From: Dittrichia graveolens
Taxonomy: Eukaryota > Streptophyta > Magnoliopsida > Asterales > Asteraceae
Direction of reading: 5' to 3'
Assembly: GCA_038502395.1 (NCBI GenBank)
Contig: JARJIL010000003.1
Span: 1,178,001-1,242,000, forward strand
DNA: 64,000 bases
This document shows, one piece after another, positions 1 to 11,796 of the stretch (position 1 is its first letter; every line of letters starts with the position of its first letter). The position numbers were made by a program, and so were the translations under genes. The notes under the pieces were generated by a model that saw nothing but the letters and a program-made list of their open reading frames with translations, made no database searches and was not told where the DNA came from.

Positions 1-197
1 CAGGGCTGCTACCTCCTGTTGACAACATAAAACACTCATCATTTTCAGAAAGAAGAAAAAAATTAAAAATATTGATTGAGTAGGACAATATTTACTTATC
101 TGGAACATCAAGGCATGATTATCTGTTTTGCCTGCAACAGCAATGGCCTCATCCTTTTTATGTATCTCTAATCCATAATTTGATTTCCTTTTTGTAG

Positions 198-3100
198 GTT
201 CCTGGTGGTACAATGCGGGATTCTTTTCTTGTAAATGGTGTTGCATTTAAAAAGACCTTTTCATATGCTGGATTTGAGCAGCAACCCAAGAAATTTTTAA
301 ACCCGAAGATATTATTGTTGAACATTGAACTGGAACTAAAGTCAGAAAAAGAAAATGCTGAGATAAGGTAGTTTTATTGGGACAATGCTTACATTGGCCA
401 CCCATTTATCAATTTAATCGTTTTCATACCAATTTTTTGCCGGAAGTTTGATAATGGCAAAATACCCACCCTATATTTAATGTCTTTATCACATCTAGAG
501 TTGTAAAAATGAAAAACGTGTTGATAAATCTACTCAAAAGAGTAAACTCTAAATGGATTTTTGAAGTGTATATGATTAGATTCATGGGCTTTTTGACGTT
601 TTTACAACTCTATTCTATATATTTAATGCCTTTATCACATCTAGAGTTGTAAAAATGAAAAATGTGTCGATTAATCTACTCAAAAGAGTAAACTCTAAAT
701 GGATTTTTGAAATGTATATGATTAGATTCATGGGCTTTTTGACGTTTTTACAACTCTACTCTATATGTGACAAAATGTTTTTAAGTTTAGCACTATTTTC
801 GTCATTTAATTTTCAGCAGGTTTTGTGCTGGAATTGGTATAGTCAAAACTAAATTGATTCTTGGGTGGCTACTAAAATAATTTAATAGTTGGGTGTCTGT
901 GATGAAAATTCTGAATACTTGGATGGCCTATGTATACATTATCCCTAGTTTATTTGTTCTGCAGCACTTCTGCTTATTATATTGGTTCATAAACTTCTTT
1001 AATCATGTTTTCATATTTTATTTTTTTCTATATAACAGACTTTCTGATCCCTTGCAATATCAATCCATAGTTGATGCTGAATGGAATATCATATACGATA
1101 AGTTGGATAAGTGCGTAAGAAGCGGGGCCAAAATTGTTTTGTCACGTCTGGCTATTGGTGATCTCGCAACACAGGTGGTGAAATTTTTTTGGTTGACCAT
1201 TCACCATTGACCTTTTACTTTAAATGGAACTTAATTCCTCAATAAACAGATTTGTGACACATGGCCGTCTTATTAGTAGGAGTGGCAATTCTCAACAGAA
1301 AACGAAAATAAACGGATTTGAGTTGGGTTTAAATGGGTTTGGTTCGTAAATGGGTCTACCCATGTAATCCTTTAATAAATAGACCGTATTTCGGTTTGGT
1401 TTTCAAATAAATGGGTTAACATGCAAAGCCGTTAATAGCTAGAATTAGAAAATAATAAATAATAAATAAAAATTATATACAGCCCATTACTGCCCGCTTA
1501 ACAGTTAAACTGCCAACTTGTTTTGATAAATGGATTAACAGGTCGTGTCTGAGTTACATGAGCTAAGCGTATTCAGGTTAGGGTTGAGTTTTTCGACAAG
1601 AATAGTTAAAGGGGTCGTGTTCAGGTTGGGTGATACCAATCTGAATCGATCCGGATTGCCACCCCTCCTTATTGGTAGCATCTCGAGTCGAAGGTTTAAA
1701 TGACTTGAGTGATATCTTTGTTATCAGTATTTTGCAGACCGAGATATTTTTTGTGCTGGTCGAGTTGCTGAAGATGATCTGCATCGTGTTGCAGCTGCAA
1801 CTGGTGGTACTGTACAAACATCGGTCAACAATGTTATAGATGAGGTCATTCTCTTTCACTTTATACAGCTTTCTAATTAAAAGTTGATTTTTTTTGCTCT
1901 GTTTTTCACCTTTATGGTTATATTAGACATCAATTGTCCTATTGTTCAGGAAGCAGTCGCTCTACCTACGGGTAGAGGTATGACTATTTGCACCTTACCT
2001 CCCCCATATCTTGCTGAAGCAGGATTTGGTAATGTCGTTGTCCTACTGTCATTTTCTTCTCCAGTTATCTGAAATATTTTTACCTTTTTTGTACCTGGAT
2101 AAGGTTCTTGGGTCTTGTGAGATTTTTGAGGAAAAGCAAGTTGGAAATGAACGGTTCAACATATTTAGTGGATGTCCTTCAGGCCAAACAGCCACTATTG
2201 TTCTTCGAGGTGGAGCTGATCAGGTTCTTTTCACAGACCATTTTGCATTCTTTTCAAATGCTTTTTGTTTCTTTTTCTTAGGTCAATTGAGATGTTCTTT
2301 TATTGAAGGCGAAGTTTAGCTATTATAACAGGACAGCTTAAAAAATTATGGTTAATGCTGTATTGCTGTCTAAAATAATTGATTGATGAATACTCCCTTT
2401 TAAAGCGCATCCCATGAAATTAATATGATTTTTGGTTGGACCTTGTAAGTTGTAAAAGAAGTTATTGTCATCTCTGAATATTTGTTTGATATTGACTTTG
2501 AATATGTTATCTTTCTTTCATAACAGTTCATTGAGGAAGCTGAGCGAAGTTTACACGATGCAATCATGATTGTAAGGAGGGCCATGAAGAATTCCACGGT
2601 GGTTGCTGGTGGTGGTGCAATAGATGCATGTTTTCTCTCTACCTTTTAGAAAATTATGTATAACTCATTGGTGTTTTTAATTGTCAAGATTTATATATTA
2701 CGTAACCGCAGATGGAAATAAGTCGGTACCTGTGGCAACATGCGCGCAATATAGCTGGAAAGTCCCAGTTATTTATAAATGCCTTTGCTAAGGCACTCGA
2801 GGTAGGTTTTTGCCAGGTTCCTGAAGTTGCATAAACTATTTCCTTCTTGGTATTCAGAAATGGAGTATTCAACTTTTTCATTAAGGCTGCCCCACACGGC
2901 AACACCCTTGGTTACTTTCTCTTATTTTGTGAAGTAAAAGGTTATCAAACAAAAAAAGTTGTAAAACATTTTCGTCGTTTAGCACATATTTAGCTGGATT
3001 TGGTATAAACAAAGCTGGATACAAACTTGGGTGCCCTATGAAGTAGTTTCAGTAGTTAGGTGGCCTTTTTATGATCCCGAAAATCAGTGGTATGTTAACG

Positions 3101-5976
3101 ATGGGAATTGGAAAATGGTGGATTTGATGGACAGGTTATTCCACGACAACTTTGTGATAATGCTGGATTTGATGCAACGGACGTGCTTAATAAACTGAGG
3201 CAAAAACACGCACTTCCTTCTGGTTGGTCTTCTTCCCTAATTTTATATTACATAAAATGGTGAGATACTAACCTCAATTCCTAATTCTAGCAACCATCTA
3301 TGAAAATTATCTCAAATAGCAACAAATTTTTAACTCTTTGCCTAACTAACCAGGTCACAATTGTCTTTTTCTATGAAAATTTTTTTGCTAGCAATTTTTT
3401 TTGAGAAAGGGCAACATTTTATCTTTTTTTTTAAATGCTAAAGCGTTTGGTTGGCAGGAATCCTTGGGATTCTGAAGGAATTGGAATCCAATTCCTAAGG
3501 ATTCCTGTGTTTGGTTCACTTTAATGAGGGAATCTGAAGGAATTGGAATCCATCAAATGAGGGAAAGTGAATTCCATCACTAGATGGAGGGATTTTAAAA
3601 TCCTTTGAATGAGGGAATGTGGAATATTACCTTGTTATATTTAAACATCTCTATAGCTCTAATATATCTATCTAATTCCATCGACATAACACGTGAGCCG
3701 ACTCTACCCTCCAAACACCAACGCTTTTGCCCCCGCCTCTGCCTCTAGACCCTCCACCGCAACCTTCCTCAATCACCGCCTCCAGACCCTCCACCGTAGC
3801 TTCCTCCGTTGCCGCCTCCAGACCCTCCGCACCAGCCTTCCTCCGCCGTCACCTCAGGACCCTCCGCCGCAGCCATCCTCCGTCACCGCCTCCCGACCCT
3901 CCGCCGCAGCCTTCCTCCATCGTCGCCTCCGGACCCTCCGTCATAGCCTTCCTCCGTCACCGCCTCCCGACCCTCCGTTGCAGCCTTCCTCCACCATCGC
4001 CTATAGACCCTCCACTCTCTCTCTCTCTCTGCTTTCCTCCACAATGTTGAATCTTTTCGACTTACTATGTGAAATAGATGATTTGAGACCGATGATATTT
4101 GAATTTATGCAGATGTGTATTGTAGTAATATTAACTTATGATGTTTATTAGCGTGATTTTCATATTTTATTGATATGAATGCTCAATCAATAGAATGAAA
4201 TTTTAATATTTTTATAATTTATATAATATAGTTTTATATAAAAGTTATAAAACAAACTAAAAATAAGTAAAAGAACAAGAAAGGCAATTCTAACATTTTA
4301 CATTACTGAAACCAAATTCCAATTCCATTTCCTGCCAACCAAACAGATCACAGATTCAAATTCCAATTCCTGACAAATTCCAATTCCTTCACAAATTCCA
4401 ATTCCCTCAGAAACATTCTGCGAACCAAACGGCACCTTAAAAGTTAAAACTAAATTCTTTGAAATTTTCCCGTTTATTTACTTCTTTTAGTTTTAAGTTT
4501 TTTCTTAATTCTTTTCTGTACTCTTCTGACCTATGTTCTAATATGTTATATAAACAGGCGAGGGCGCTCTTTATGGAGTAGACATCAACACGGGTGGAAT
4601 TTCTGATTCCTTTGCCAACTTTGTGTGGGAGCCAGCAGTGGTAAAGGTAATAGTTATTTGTTGGATCAGTAATGTCTTCTTTTTCCCCTTTTTTGAACTC
4701 TCATGGAAGTTTACTTACTCGAGCTTAACCACAGATCAATGCTATAAATGCTGCAACCGAGGCAGCATGCCTGATCTTAAGCGTTGATGAAACTGTGAAA
4801 AACCCAAAGGTAATGCCTTTTTTTGTGTCCTTACCTTTTTCTTCTGCTTTTTTAATGTGTTAATTATGATTACAAAACATCATTATTACAATAAACGATT
4901 TAGGATTTTGTATTCCTGGATCGAAAATAGACTTCAGGCAACGTCCAATCTGATTGACCTGTCCCTGTTTTTAGCAACGTTTTTTAAAGAAAAATCTTGA
5001 TCCATTTGTGTTAAAGCACAACCCAGATCGACCAAATTCGTAACTAAATGGGTCAAAATTGCCACATGTATGTTTTTAGCATTGCTTCTTGTAACAACTC
5101 TTATACATTAATTACAAAAGGGAAAATTACCTAAATAACTGAAAAGGACCCACCTAGCCCATTTTGACCAACTATTTTAAAACTCATACAAAATAACCTC
5201 ATCAAACAACAACAATAACATAAATCCTGCCCGAGCGGGGTATGGGGTAGGTAAGATGTAGACAGTCATACCTAGTACCCGTAGGTAGAGAGACAAACAA
5301 AATAACCTCATAATCTCATATATTGCAAAATGCATCTTAATTGACAAAGCACTGATACTGCAGAGAAAAGGTGTATTTCTTTCACGAAAATACACTTTAA
5401 TGGCAGTTTTTGATTATTATTTTGGCTAAATTTTCTTTCATGAGACACACTTTTTTGTGAGGTCGTCGGTTAATTTTGCATAATTATTACAAATAGCCAG
5501 ACATTTTATTAAACACAAGTCTGTTATGAAAAGATATAGTTTTTTTCACTTTCTAAAAATTGCCAAATGAATGGCATAGTTTTTAATTTAATTTTTTGGC
5601 AAACAAGAGACACAATAACAAACGAGTGTCGAGATACCTTTTTTTGAAACTCATAATAAAAGATCTTTTGTGGAATACACTTGTTATCTGTAAAAGAATT
5701 TTACAAACTTATGTCAGTATGTCATGAAATATGTTTGGTTATTCTGCGTGATTTTGCAAAAACGTGGTATGCAGGCTTCTTTTTTTGGCTATTTAGGTAA
5801 CTTTCCCAATATGTTTGTATCATGTTGGAATACAATTAGGAGGGGCACTCGACACTCATTTGTTAATGTGTCTCTTGTTTGCATTGCAGTCGGAAAGTGC
5901 ACAAGGAGAAGCTGCTGCTGGGGTCGGTAGAGGACGTGGAGGTGGTGGACGTGGTAGAGGGATGCGTAGACGTTAA
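198..5976 (+). CDS. CCT7: T-complex protein 1 subunit eta (CCT7), 3' part of gene
   Basis: Subunit of the cytosolic CCT/TRiC chaperonin, which folds actin, tubulin and other proteins with ATP. Ten exons can be read: 198-367, 1039-1174, 1728-1844, 2104-2223, 2527-2625, 2712-2801, 3135-3222, 4558-4646, 4735-4809 and 5890-5976. Together they give 356 residues plus stop in one frame, against about 557 in plant CCT7, so the N-terminal ~200 residues are upstream of the window. Recognisable stretches are VPGGTMRDSFLVNG, the apical-domain segment around LSRLAIGDLATQ, the equatorial GGGAID ATP-site motif, LCDNAGFDATDVLNKLR, and the Gly/Arg-rich tail ending GRGMRRR typical of plant CCT7. All introns are GT-AG except the one after 2625, which starts with GC. 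The introns hold several transposon insertions, but the exons are intact. I infer a working gene. Confidence 0.95.
474..765 (+). repeat. Tandem duplication (146-bp period) of a small MITE in a CCT7 intron
   Basis: Two nearly identical units of 146 bp lie head to tail in the intron between 367 and 1039. Each unit carries its own inverted ends: AGAGTTGTAAAAA at the left (497 and 643) and its complement TTTTTACAACTCT at the right (ending 611 and 757). The units differ at only a few positions, so the duplication is recent. Confidence 0.8.
1277..1667. mobile_element. hAT-type nonautonomous element in a CCT7 intron
   Basis: The left end TAGGAGTGGCAAT mirrors the right end ATTGCCACCCCTC. The flanks are 8-bp near-duplicates, CTTATTAG (1269-1276) and CTTATTGG (1668-1675), which matches hAT-type target duplication. 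No transposase. A relative lies in the phosphatase gene at about 35064-35380, sharing both the left end and a GTTAGG-TTGAGT internal block. Confidence 0.7.
1948..2042 (+). mobile_element. SINE-like 3' fragment in a CCT7 intron
   Basis: The sequence GAAGCAGTCGCTCTACC, then GGGTAGAGGTATGACT and CACCTTACCTCCCCC, is a short repeat common in plant introns. Two other copies occur here, at 5203-5294 (reverse) and 14496-14600. The reverse copy ends in a (TTG)n-type tail, as in tRNA-derived plant SINEs. Confidence 0.5.
3435..4442. mobile_element. TIR element (about 1 kb) carrying a GC-rich minisatellite, in CCT7 intron
   Basis: The left end GCGTTTGGTTGGCAGGAAT is mirrored at the right by a sequence whose complement reads GCCGTTTGGTTCGCAGAAT. 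The subterminal regions are full of GGAATTGGAAT/ATTCCAATTCC blocks in opposite orientation. No transposase. The middle (3690-4060) is GC-rich and repetitive, unlike the AT-rich arms. Edges are approximate because I could not define a target duplication. Confidence 0.6.
3742..4013 (+). repeat. 36-bp minisatellite inside the CCT7 intron element
   Basis: About 7.5 copies of a 36-bp unit of the form CCTCC-GACCCTCCGCCGCAG followed by CCTTCCTCCGTCACCG. The period is a multiple of three, so two overlapping forward frames stay open across the array (3693-4151 and 3727-4050) and encode 12-residue Pro/Ser-rich repeats. It lies in an intron inside a transposon, so I do not call it a gene. Confidence 0.8.
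5203..5294 (-). mobile_element. SINE-like fragment, reverse orientation, in the last CCT7 intron
   Basis: Reverse complement of the repeat seen at 1948 and 14496. Reading the plus strand it begins AACAACAACAATAACATAA (the tail), then CCCGAGCGGGGTATGGGG and AAGATGTAGACAGTCATACC. This is the best of the three copies for orientation and tail. Confidence 0.5.
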
Positions 5977-7270
5977 ACCCCTATCTTGTTTTGGCATATT
6001 ATCTAAACTTGAAACATGGCATGAGCATGACACCTGTAATCTCTAATCTTGGTTCTTAGGTGAAGATTTCTTTTCAATTAGTTTCTGGCTTCTTTTGTTG
6101 CTGTCAGGACTTGTGTTTTGTAGTTCGGGGGTTTCATATGATCATATTATAGTCAAGCACTATTCGAGTTTTCCTTGTTTATGAACTATTGTTGTTTTCG
6201 TAGAGCTTGAGTCGACAAATTTGTAGTCGTCTATTGTCTTTTAGAAGGTTTGATAAATTGAGATACAAAGTATACACTTGTCAATTGTAACACTGATTTC
6301 GTAATGATTTGTAGCCTATAAGTTCTGCTTGTATACGACTCCTTCGGTACAAAATCTTTAGCTTCGATTTTTGTGTGAATGTGTTAAAATTTCAATTTCG
6401 CGCATCACAAACTGCTAGGTCTTTCATACAATTAGAAACAACTTATCAAATTTTCAAAGCCATACCAAGATATCTAAACACCATCTACAAATCGAATGCA
6501 ATTATAACACTATAAACATACGGTCAACCATGGCCGTAGCTAGGTTTACAATATTCTAGGGTTTAATATGGTCTCCCTATAGTTCCCGTATGGGCCTTTC
6601 TATACAACTCTTTTTGCTTCACGGTAATATTCATCCTTTACGGCTGTAGAAAATTTCTTCACGGTTGTGCTCATGCTTTACGGGCATATAGCCCTTTCTT
6701 CACAGTTGCGTAGACTGAACACCAGGTCTAGTGTCGACAAGTCTACTAAAGTCTCTTTCCAATTGAATCTATTGACTTCTACGTGATAACCCACCACATA
6801 CGCACGTCGTTGAGATCCTTGTTAACTTTTTCAACAACTTATTAACAATTACACAGATTCAAGCTCTTATAACACATACAAACGTCATTGAGATCCTTGT
6901 TAACTTTTACAGCAACATGTATCACCAATTACACATATTCAAGCTTGATTTCATACAAACACCCAAATAACCATAGATTGGTTTGAACTAAAATTTGATC
7001 AGAATCAATTTCTTTGACATCCAAGTGATCCTACAAATTGTTGGTGTTTTGAAAATATGTTATGCTTTTTAATAATTAGAATAAGATAATTAGTTATAAC
7101 AAAATGAGTTGCAGAATATTATTGTTTGAATTTGATTATATTGTTTCATATTGTAATAATCAGACACTTTTTTGAGTATTTGACAAAGTAGATTAATTTA
7201 TAAGGGGTAAAAAGACAATAATCAGATAATCGACTTAAAAAACACAATCCTAAAGTAGATTGTTTTGTTA
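5977..7270. other. CCT7 3' region and intergenic DNA with a 78-bp tandem repeat
   Basis: No gene seen. Two copies of a roughly 78-bp unit (about 6793-6870 and 6871-6960) share CGTCTTGAGATCC-like and TTGTTAACTTTT blocks and an AATTACACA-ATTCAAGC block. The T-rich DNA after 5976 is the likely CCT7 3' UTR. Confidence 0.5.
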
Positions 7271-7776
7271 CCGTAACACCCCGAATTTCATTTATAGATT
7301 TACTTTATAAAACAACCATTTAAATATATAAAAGTCTAAATGAATTTAGTGTGGAAGCAAAATACAAGTTTAAAAGTAGTGTTGGTATAAAAGATAATAC
7401 AAAAAGGGGTGCTAACGCTTTCAAGATATTAAATTGGCATCAGACCTACACGCCCCACTTACACGGCTAACCAAAAGCTTCACACGTCGTGTACGTATCT
7501 GTAACAACCCGATTTTTATAAGACGATTATTGTATTATTACTTAGACAAGTAATGAATGATATTTATGGAATTTATTTATTAAGAACAATATTTACGAAA
7601 TACTATTGTTATAAAGAAATGAATTAAAGTTGAAAAACAAAGAACCTGTTCAACTGAAAATTGCGATGCGACGCGTTGTGGGTCACGATGCGATGTGTAG
7701 GGACGGCATAGTCCATGTGCGAGGTGGCGTGTGTCAGGAGGTCGTGTTAGTCCTAGATTATGTATACGACAACAAA
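7271..7776. mobile_element. Fragments of Gypsy-type LTRs
   Basis: Two sequences start with the GTAACACCCCG / TGTAACAACCCG pattern usual for Gypsy LTR ends (about 7271 and 7501). Neither has a matching 3' end before the next repeat begins at 7777, so these are truncated remnants. Confidence 0.35.
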
Positions 7777-8099
7777 TGTTTATAGAAGGGGGGTTGAATA
7801 CAAATTTAAGCTTTTTAAAATTAAATGCACACACTTATACTTTTAATATAATTCTTATTGAAATGAATCAAGAATTACATGTATAAGGAAATGAAAATTC
7901 TTAATACAATAAAAGGTGGCAACTAAGATGTCTAACACATAGACAACCTTCTTATGAACAACTAATGTTCAAGAGGTCCAACACATGGACAAGTTTTTTA
8001 CACTAAATCCTAACTCTAAAACTTGCTTTTGCTTAAAAACTTTAAGCTTGTTCTTGGAGAAAGATATTACAATGAGTGTAATCCACGTTGAGGATACAA

Positions 8100-8139
<40 letters not shown>

Positions 8140-8699
8140 GCTTTGACCCGTAACACTTGAAGGAGTAAATGAGGATAAGGTGGTGAGAAAAAATAATATT
8201 ATAATTATAAAGTTAATGGGTTAAAAGTATCATTACTAGCTTTACAATATGATAATAATATCTTCCACACCTAAAACAAATGTTTGAATAAAGTAATAGT
8301 AATTTTCTAAAAATTGTAACCCACTATCAATATAATAATAATATCTTTCACACCTTTTGTCTTGTAAGTTTGAACTTCCTTTTAATGATTGTTATTTTAT
8401 CAATCATTCAAGCTTCTTTTAATCTGACCTTACTAAAAAAGTAGCTGCCGACCATACTTTAGCTTTTGATAAATCTTCAAGATTTTTTCTTTGAATATAC
8501 CTTTATCCTTTTTCAGAGGACAAAGATTATCATTTTTGTCTCACTTGTTGAAATAAAAAGTGCAATTACTTTTATAAAAGATCTAAGACATAATAGAACA
8601 ACACATGTTCTGCCTTTTACATAAAAGAGTTACATTATAAAAATTGAATATTCTGATGAACAGTTAGGGCTAGAATCACGACTCAGCCAATCAGAATGT

Positions 8700-8935
8700 A
8701 CTAAACTGACAAAGATGTCCTTCTCAGCTTAAGTGTTGATTTCTCAATTGGAAATGGGGAGCTCAGCTGATAACAGATTGTCTAGCTGATCATATTAATG
8801 CTCAACTGATTAGAGTAGTGCTTAGCTAATCAAAACATTGCTCAGCTAATTAAAGTGTTAGCTGACAAAAGTATAAGCCGATCAACCTAGATAATCACTT
8901 GATCAAAGCAGTTCAACTGATCATTCAAAGTGATG
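8700..8935 (+). repeat. Degenerate AGCTGAT/AGCTAAT repeats
   Basis: At least eight imperfect copies of a short unit built on CTCAGCTGATnA are spaced about 20-30 bases apart inside the putative LTR. Confidence 0.5.
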
Positions 8936-8956
8936 AGTTTATCAAAATAAGACTAA

Positions 8957-9633
8957 TGGTGTGTTTGATTGGACGGAATGAAATGATAAAGGAATGGAAT
9001 TGACAAGGTAATAAAATGGGAGATGGAATTGAATGATCCATTCTATTTCATTGTCATGTTTGTTTTATATACGGAATGGAATGAATCATTTAATTAAATT
9101 AGCTTTATACATATAATAAAATTTCTATTAGAATAATCATTGCATACAACATATTTAGAGAAAGAGAAAATATTTTTTTTATTTATAATTTTTATTTGAA
9201 AATCATATTTTCTTTATCAAATTTTTATACTTTATACACACATTTCTAATATATTTTACTTTTACTTAGTTAATAATTTAATAAAAGTATGTAGATCAAT
9301 AATTTATTAGATAAAAAGATTAACATAAAAAAGATTTTAAAAAATTTGTTAAGATCATTATAGAAAATATCAAATTTAGTAAATTTTATAAATTAATATC
9401 TAGAAATAATTTTATTAATGTTAGTAAAAAAATATAAAAAATTAGATTAATAATTAAATTTCATTCCATTCAATGATGGAATGAGAAAAAAACACCCATC
9501 TCCCATGGAATGAATCACATTCCTTATGTAATGATTCATTTCATTCCTCCATGATTAACAAACATATTTTTTTTCATTTCGATGAAATGACTTATTCCAT
9601 TCCATCTATCAATCATCCATACCAAACACTACC
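8957..9633. mobile_element. Harbinger/Tourist-like MITE
   Basis: The ends are TGGTGTGTTTGATTGG and (complement of the right end) GGTAGTGTTTGGTATGG. TAA occurs on both sides (8954-8956 and 9634-9636), as expected for PIF/Harbinger insertion. GGAATGGAAT-type blocks near both ends are inverted. No coding capacity. Confidence 0.6.
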
Positions 9634-9831
9634 TAAGTGTTAATGAACTAGGTCTTTAAACAATGATGTGATTTTAAAGTAACGGTGATTTTTGTTTTGA
9701 TGTGTGATTAAAACGGTTTATCTGTTTTAATAAATGTGATGTTTTAAAGTCTTCCATTGCGATGAATCTAATTAAATAGATAAGTTTTTGTAAATATCAA
9801 TTTTTAAAAACCACGACTGTTACAACATTAG

Positions 9832-10814
9832 ATCCAGCCGGTCTGTTATCCAAGCAACAATTCTTGAGTCTTGACAAATCAACCTCCGGACATATATCTT
9901 TATTCTATTGATAAAACTATTCCCTTTAGTTACATGTAGATATGTTTCTCATGTTAAATGAAATACCAATTAATCTAACATTATTATTTAATAATTTAAT
10001 AAAGGATTTCGAACCATATAATTGGTTTTTAAAAACACATATAATTGATTTTTGAAAATGACCCAAACCACTCTAAACTAATTAATTGTGTAGTTTAATC
10101 TTCTTAAACAACCATAAATCACGTTTGTGTTATGTAGACCGTGAACATCATAAAGCAAGACTTGAACCAAGAATACTCAAATCTTTAAAACAAGACAAAC
10201 CTTGATCTTCTGCCTTACTCTCTTCGCTTACTATTGTTTGGGTGATTTAAGTATGCCCTAATCCACTTCTAGTAGCTCCAGAAGGCTTTCTTTCGCTTTC
10301 TCTTCTCCAGAATTGCTTCCCTATTGAACAAAATATATCAACGAAGGCAGCTTAAGCCAAGGGTAACCGGCTTTAGAATTGGCTTATCCATTCAAATGTG
10401 TATCCCGCTCTTCTATTCGACTTACAGTTTAACATAAACTACGAGATAGCGATGAACATATGATATAGTTTAGAAGCCAAACAGTCTGACAAGATATAAA
10501 TAGCATAATTTGGGTAAAAAGTGGATTGTTCATTCTCTCGGAGAAGAACATAGACTGTCATGTTTCTTCACAATAAAAATTAATGGACCATTGTTTAAAG
10601 TAAATCGAGACTCTTTGTACGATCTACTAGTTTTTGTATTGAAGAAACATGACCGATGCAACTTGAGATGATTTCAATTAAAAAACATATGTTAAACTCA
10701 CCAAAACATCAACTCTAAACTAGAATAATTTCATCATTATTCATTAATTTGTGAATTGCATTAAAAAAAAAGAGCTGCATATTTGCAAAAAACCAATTAA
10801 AAAAATTTACAAGA
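9832..10814. other. Intergenic DNA with one 14-bp inverted repeat
   Basis: No gene recognised. GTCATGTTTCTTCA near 10558 recurs as TGAAGAAACATGAC near 10640, leaving a loop of about 70 bases. It may be a small foldback element. Confidence 0.35.
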
Positions 10815-11045
10815 GGTTTTATTTAGGGTTTACTTCTTCAAAATGTATTAAACTATACACAAAATATTAGTGTATATATCCACCTTCTAAAATTGTTATT
10901 GTGTATACTAAACTTTTAAAAAATGTGTTATTGTGTGTATTAAACTTTCTATTATATATACTAAACTTATATTTTTTATTTTTTATATATACATACAATA
11001 ATAACAAATTAATAGTTTAATATATACAATAATATTTTTAAAAAA
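10815..11045. mobile_element. Palindromic MITE, copy 1
   Basis: AT-rich inverted repeat made of TATTGTGTATACTAAACTTT-type units on one arm and their complements on the other (ATACAATAATAACAAATTAA). It belongs to the same family as 17400-17675, 18554-18830 and 57760-57975. Edges are approximate. Confidence 0.5.
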
Positions 11046-11796
11046 TAAATAAACGTATTAACATTTAGGTATAGTTGTAACGAGTAACGACTAACATCAT
11101 GCCGTTTTCGTTTTGGATCTGGGCTCATTTTTGTACAAATTAAAAGCCCACGTTTATTTTTATAATTACTAAAAGCCCAAGGTTGCCACTCTCGGTTTCT
11201 GTTTCTGTTTCTGATCTCTTGCCTGCCTGCCGTCCGTCCGTCGGACCCCCGCCGTCTCACTCGCCGTACCTCGATTTCTGATTTCTCTGCTAGTTATTGC
11301 GTTAGCTCATCTTCTCTCGACTCTCAGGTTAGTCGGTCGGATTATTATACTCCAAATGAAATATATTTATGTCATCTAGCATTTTGGTTTTTCAAGTGGT
11401 TTGTGAGTGCAGCTGATTGTGTTAGTAGCAGCACAGATGATAACACCACCTAGTTGTTATTGTAATCACTTAAATCATTAAAACATTGAAATGACCTAAA
11501 CATCCCTCATGTAATTGGTCGCTAGGTTTGTTTTGACCTTGTGAAGCCATGGTTGTAATGTTCAGTTAGATTGTTTATGTTATATGCGATTAGTAGCTTT
11601 GCAGTGAATTAGTGATGAACATTCTCTTGTAGATTTGGTTTTATGCAATTTTTCTAATCTGTTTACTGATGTAATTTGCTTATTGTTAAAACCTGTAACT
11701 ATTGCTATTTGCTTGTATGCTTATTTTTTATGCAGTTCACAAATTATTGATGAATTTATTCTAGTTTAGGTTCTCTGCCTACAAAAGAATTATTAT

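Larger units (their letters stand above)
7777..9824 (+). mobile_element. Probable solo LTR, Copia type, interrupted by a MITE
   Basis: It begins TGTTTATAGAAGGGGGG followed by TTGAATAC, which resembles the LTR start of SIRE/Maximus-type Copia elements, and may end with TGTTACA at 9818-9824. No internal genes or second LTR were seen. The five flanking bases (ACAAA and ACATT) match only in part, so the right edge is uncertain. It contains a (TA)n run near 8101-8137 and the insertion at 8957-9633. Confidence 0.4.

Noticed and set aside
3693..4151. Pro/Ser-rich frame of 152 codons (and an overlapping one at 3727-4050)
   Set aside because: It is the 36-bp minisatellite in a transposon within a CCT7 intron; openness follows from composition and a period divisible by three.
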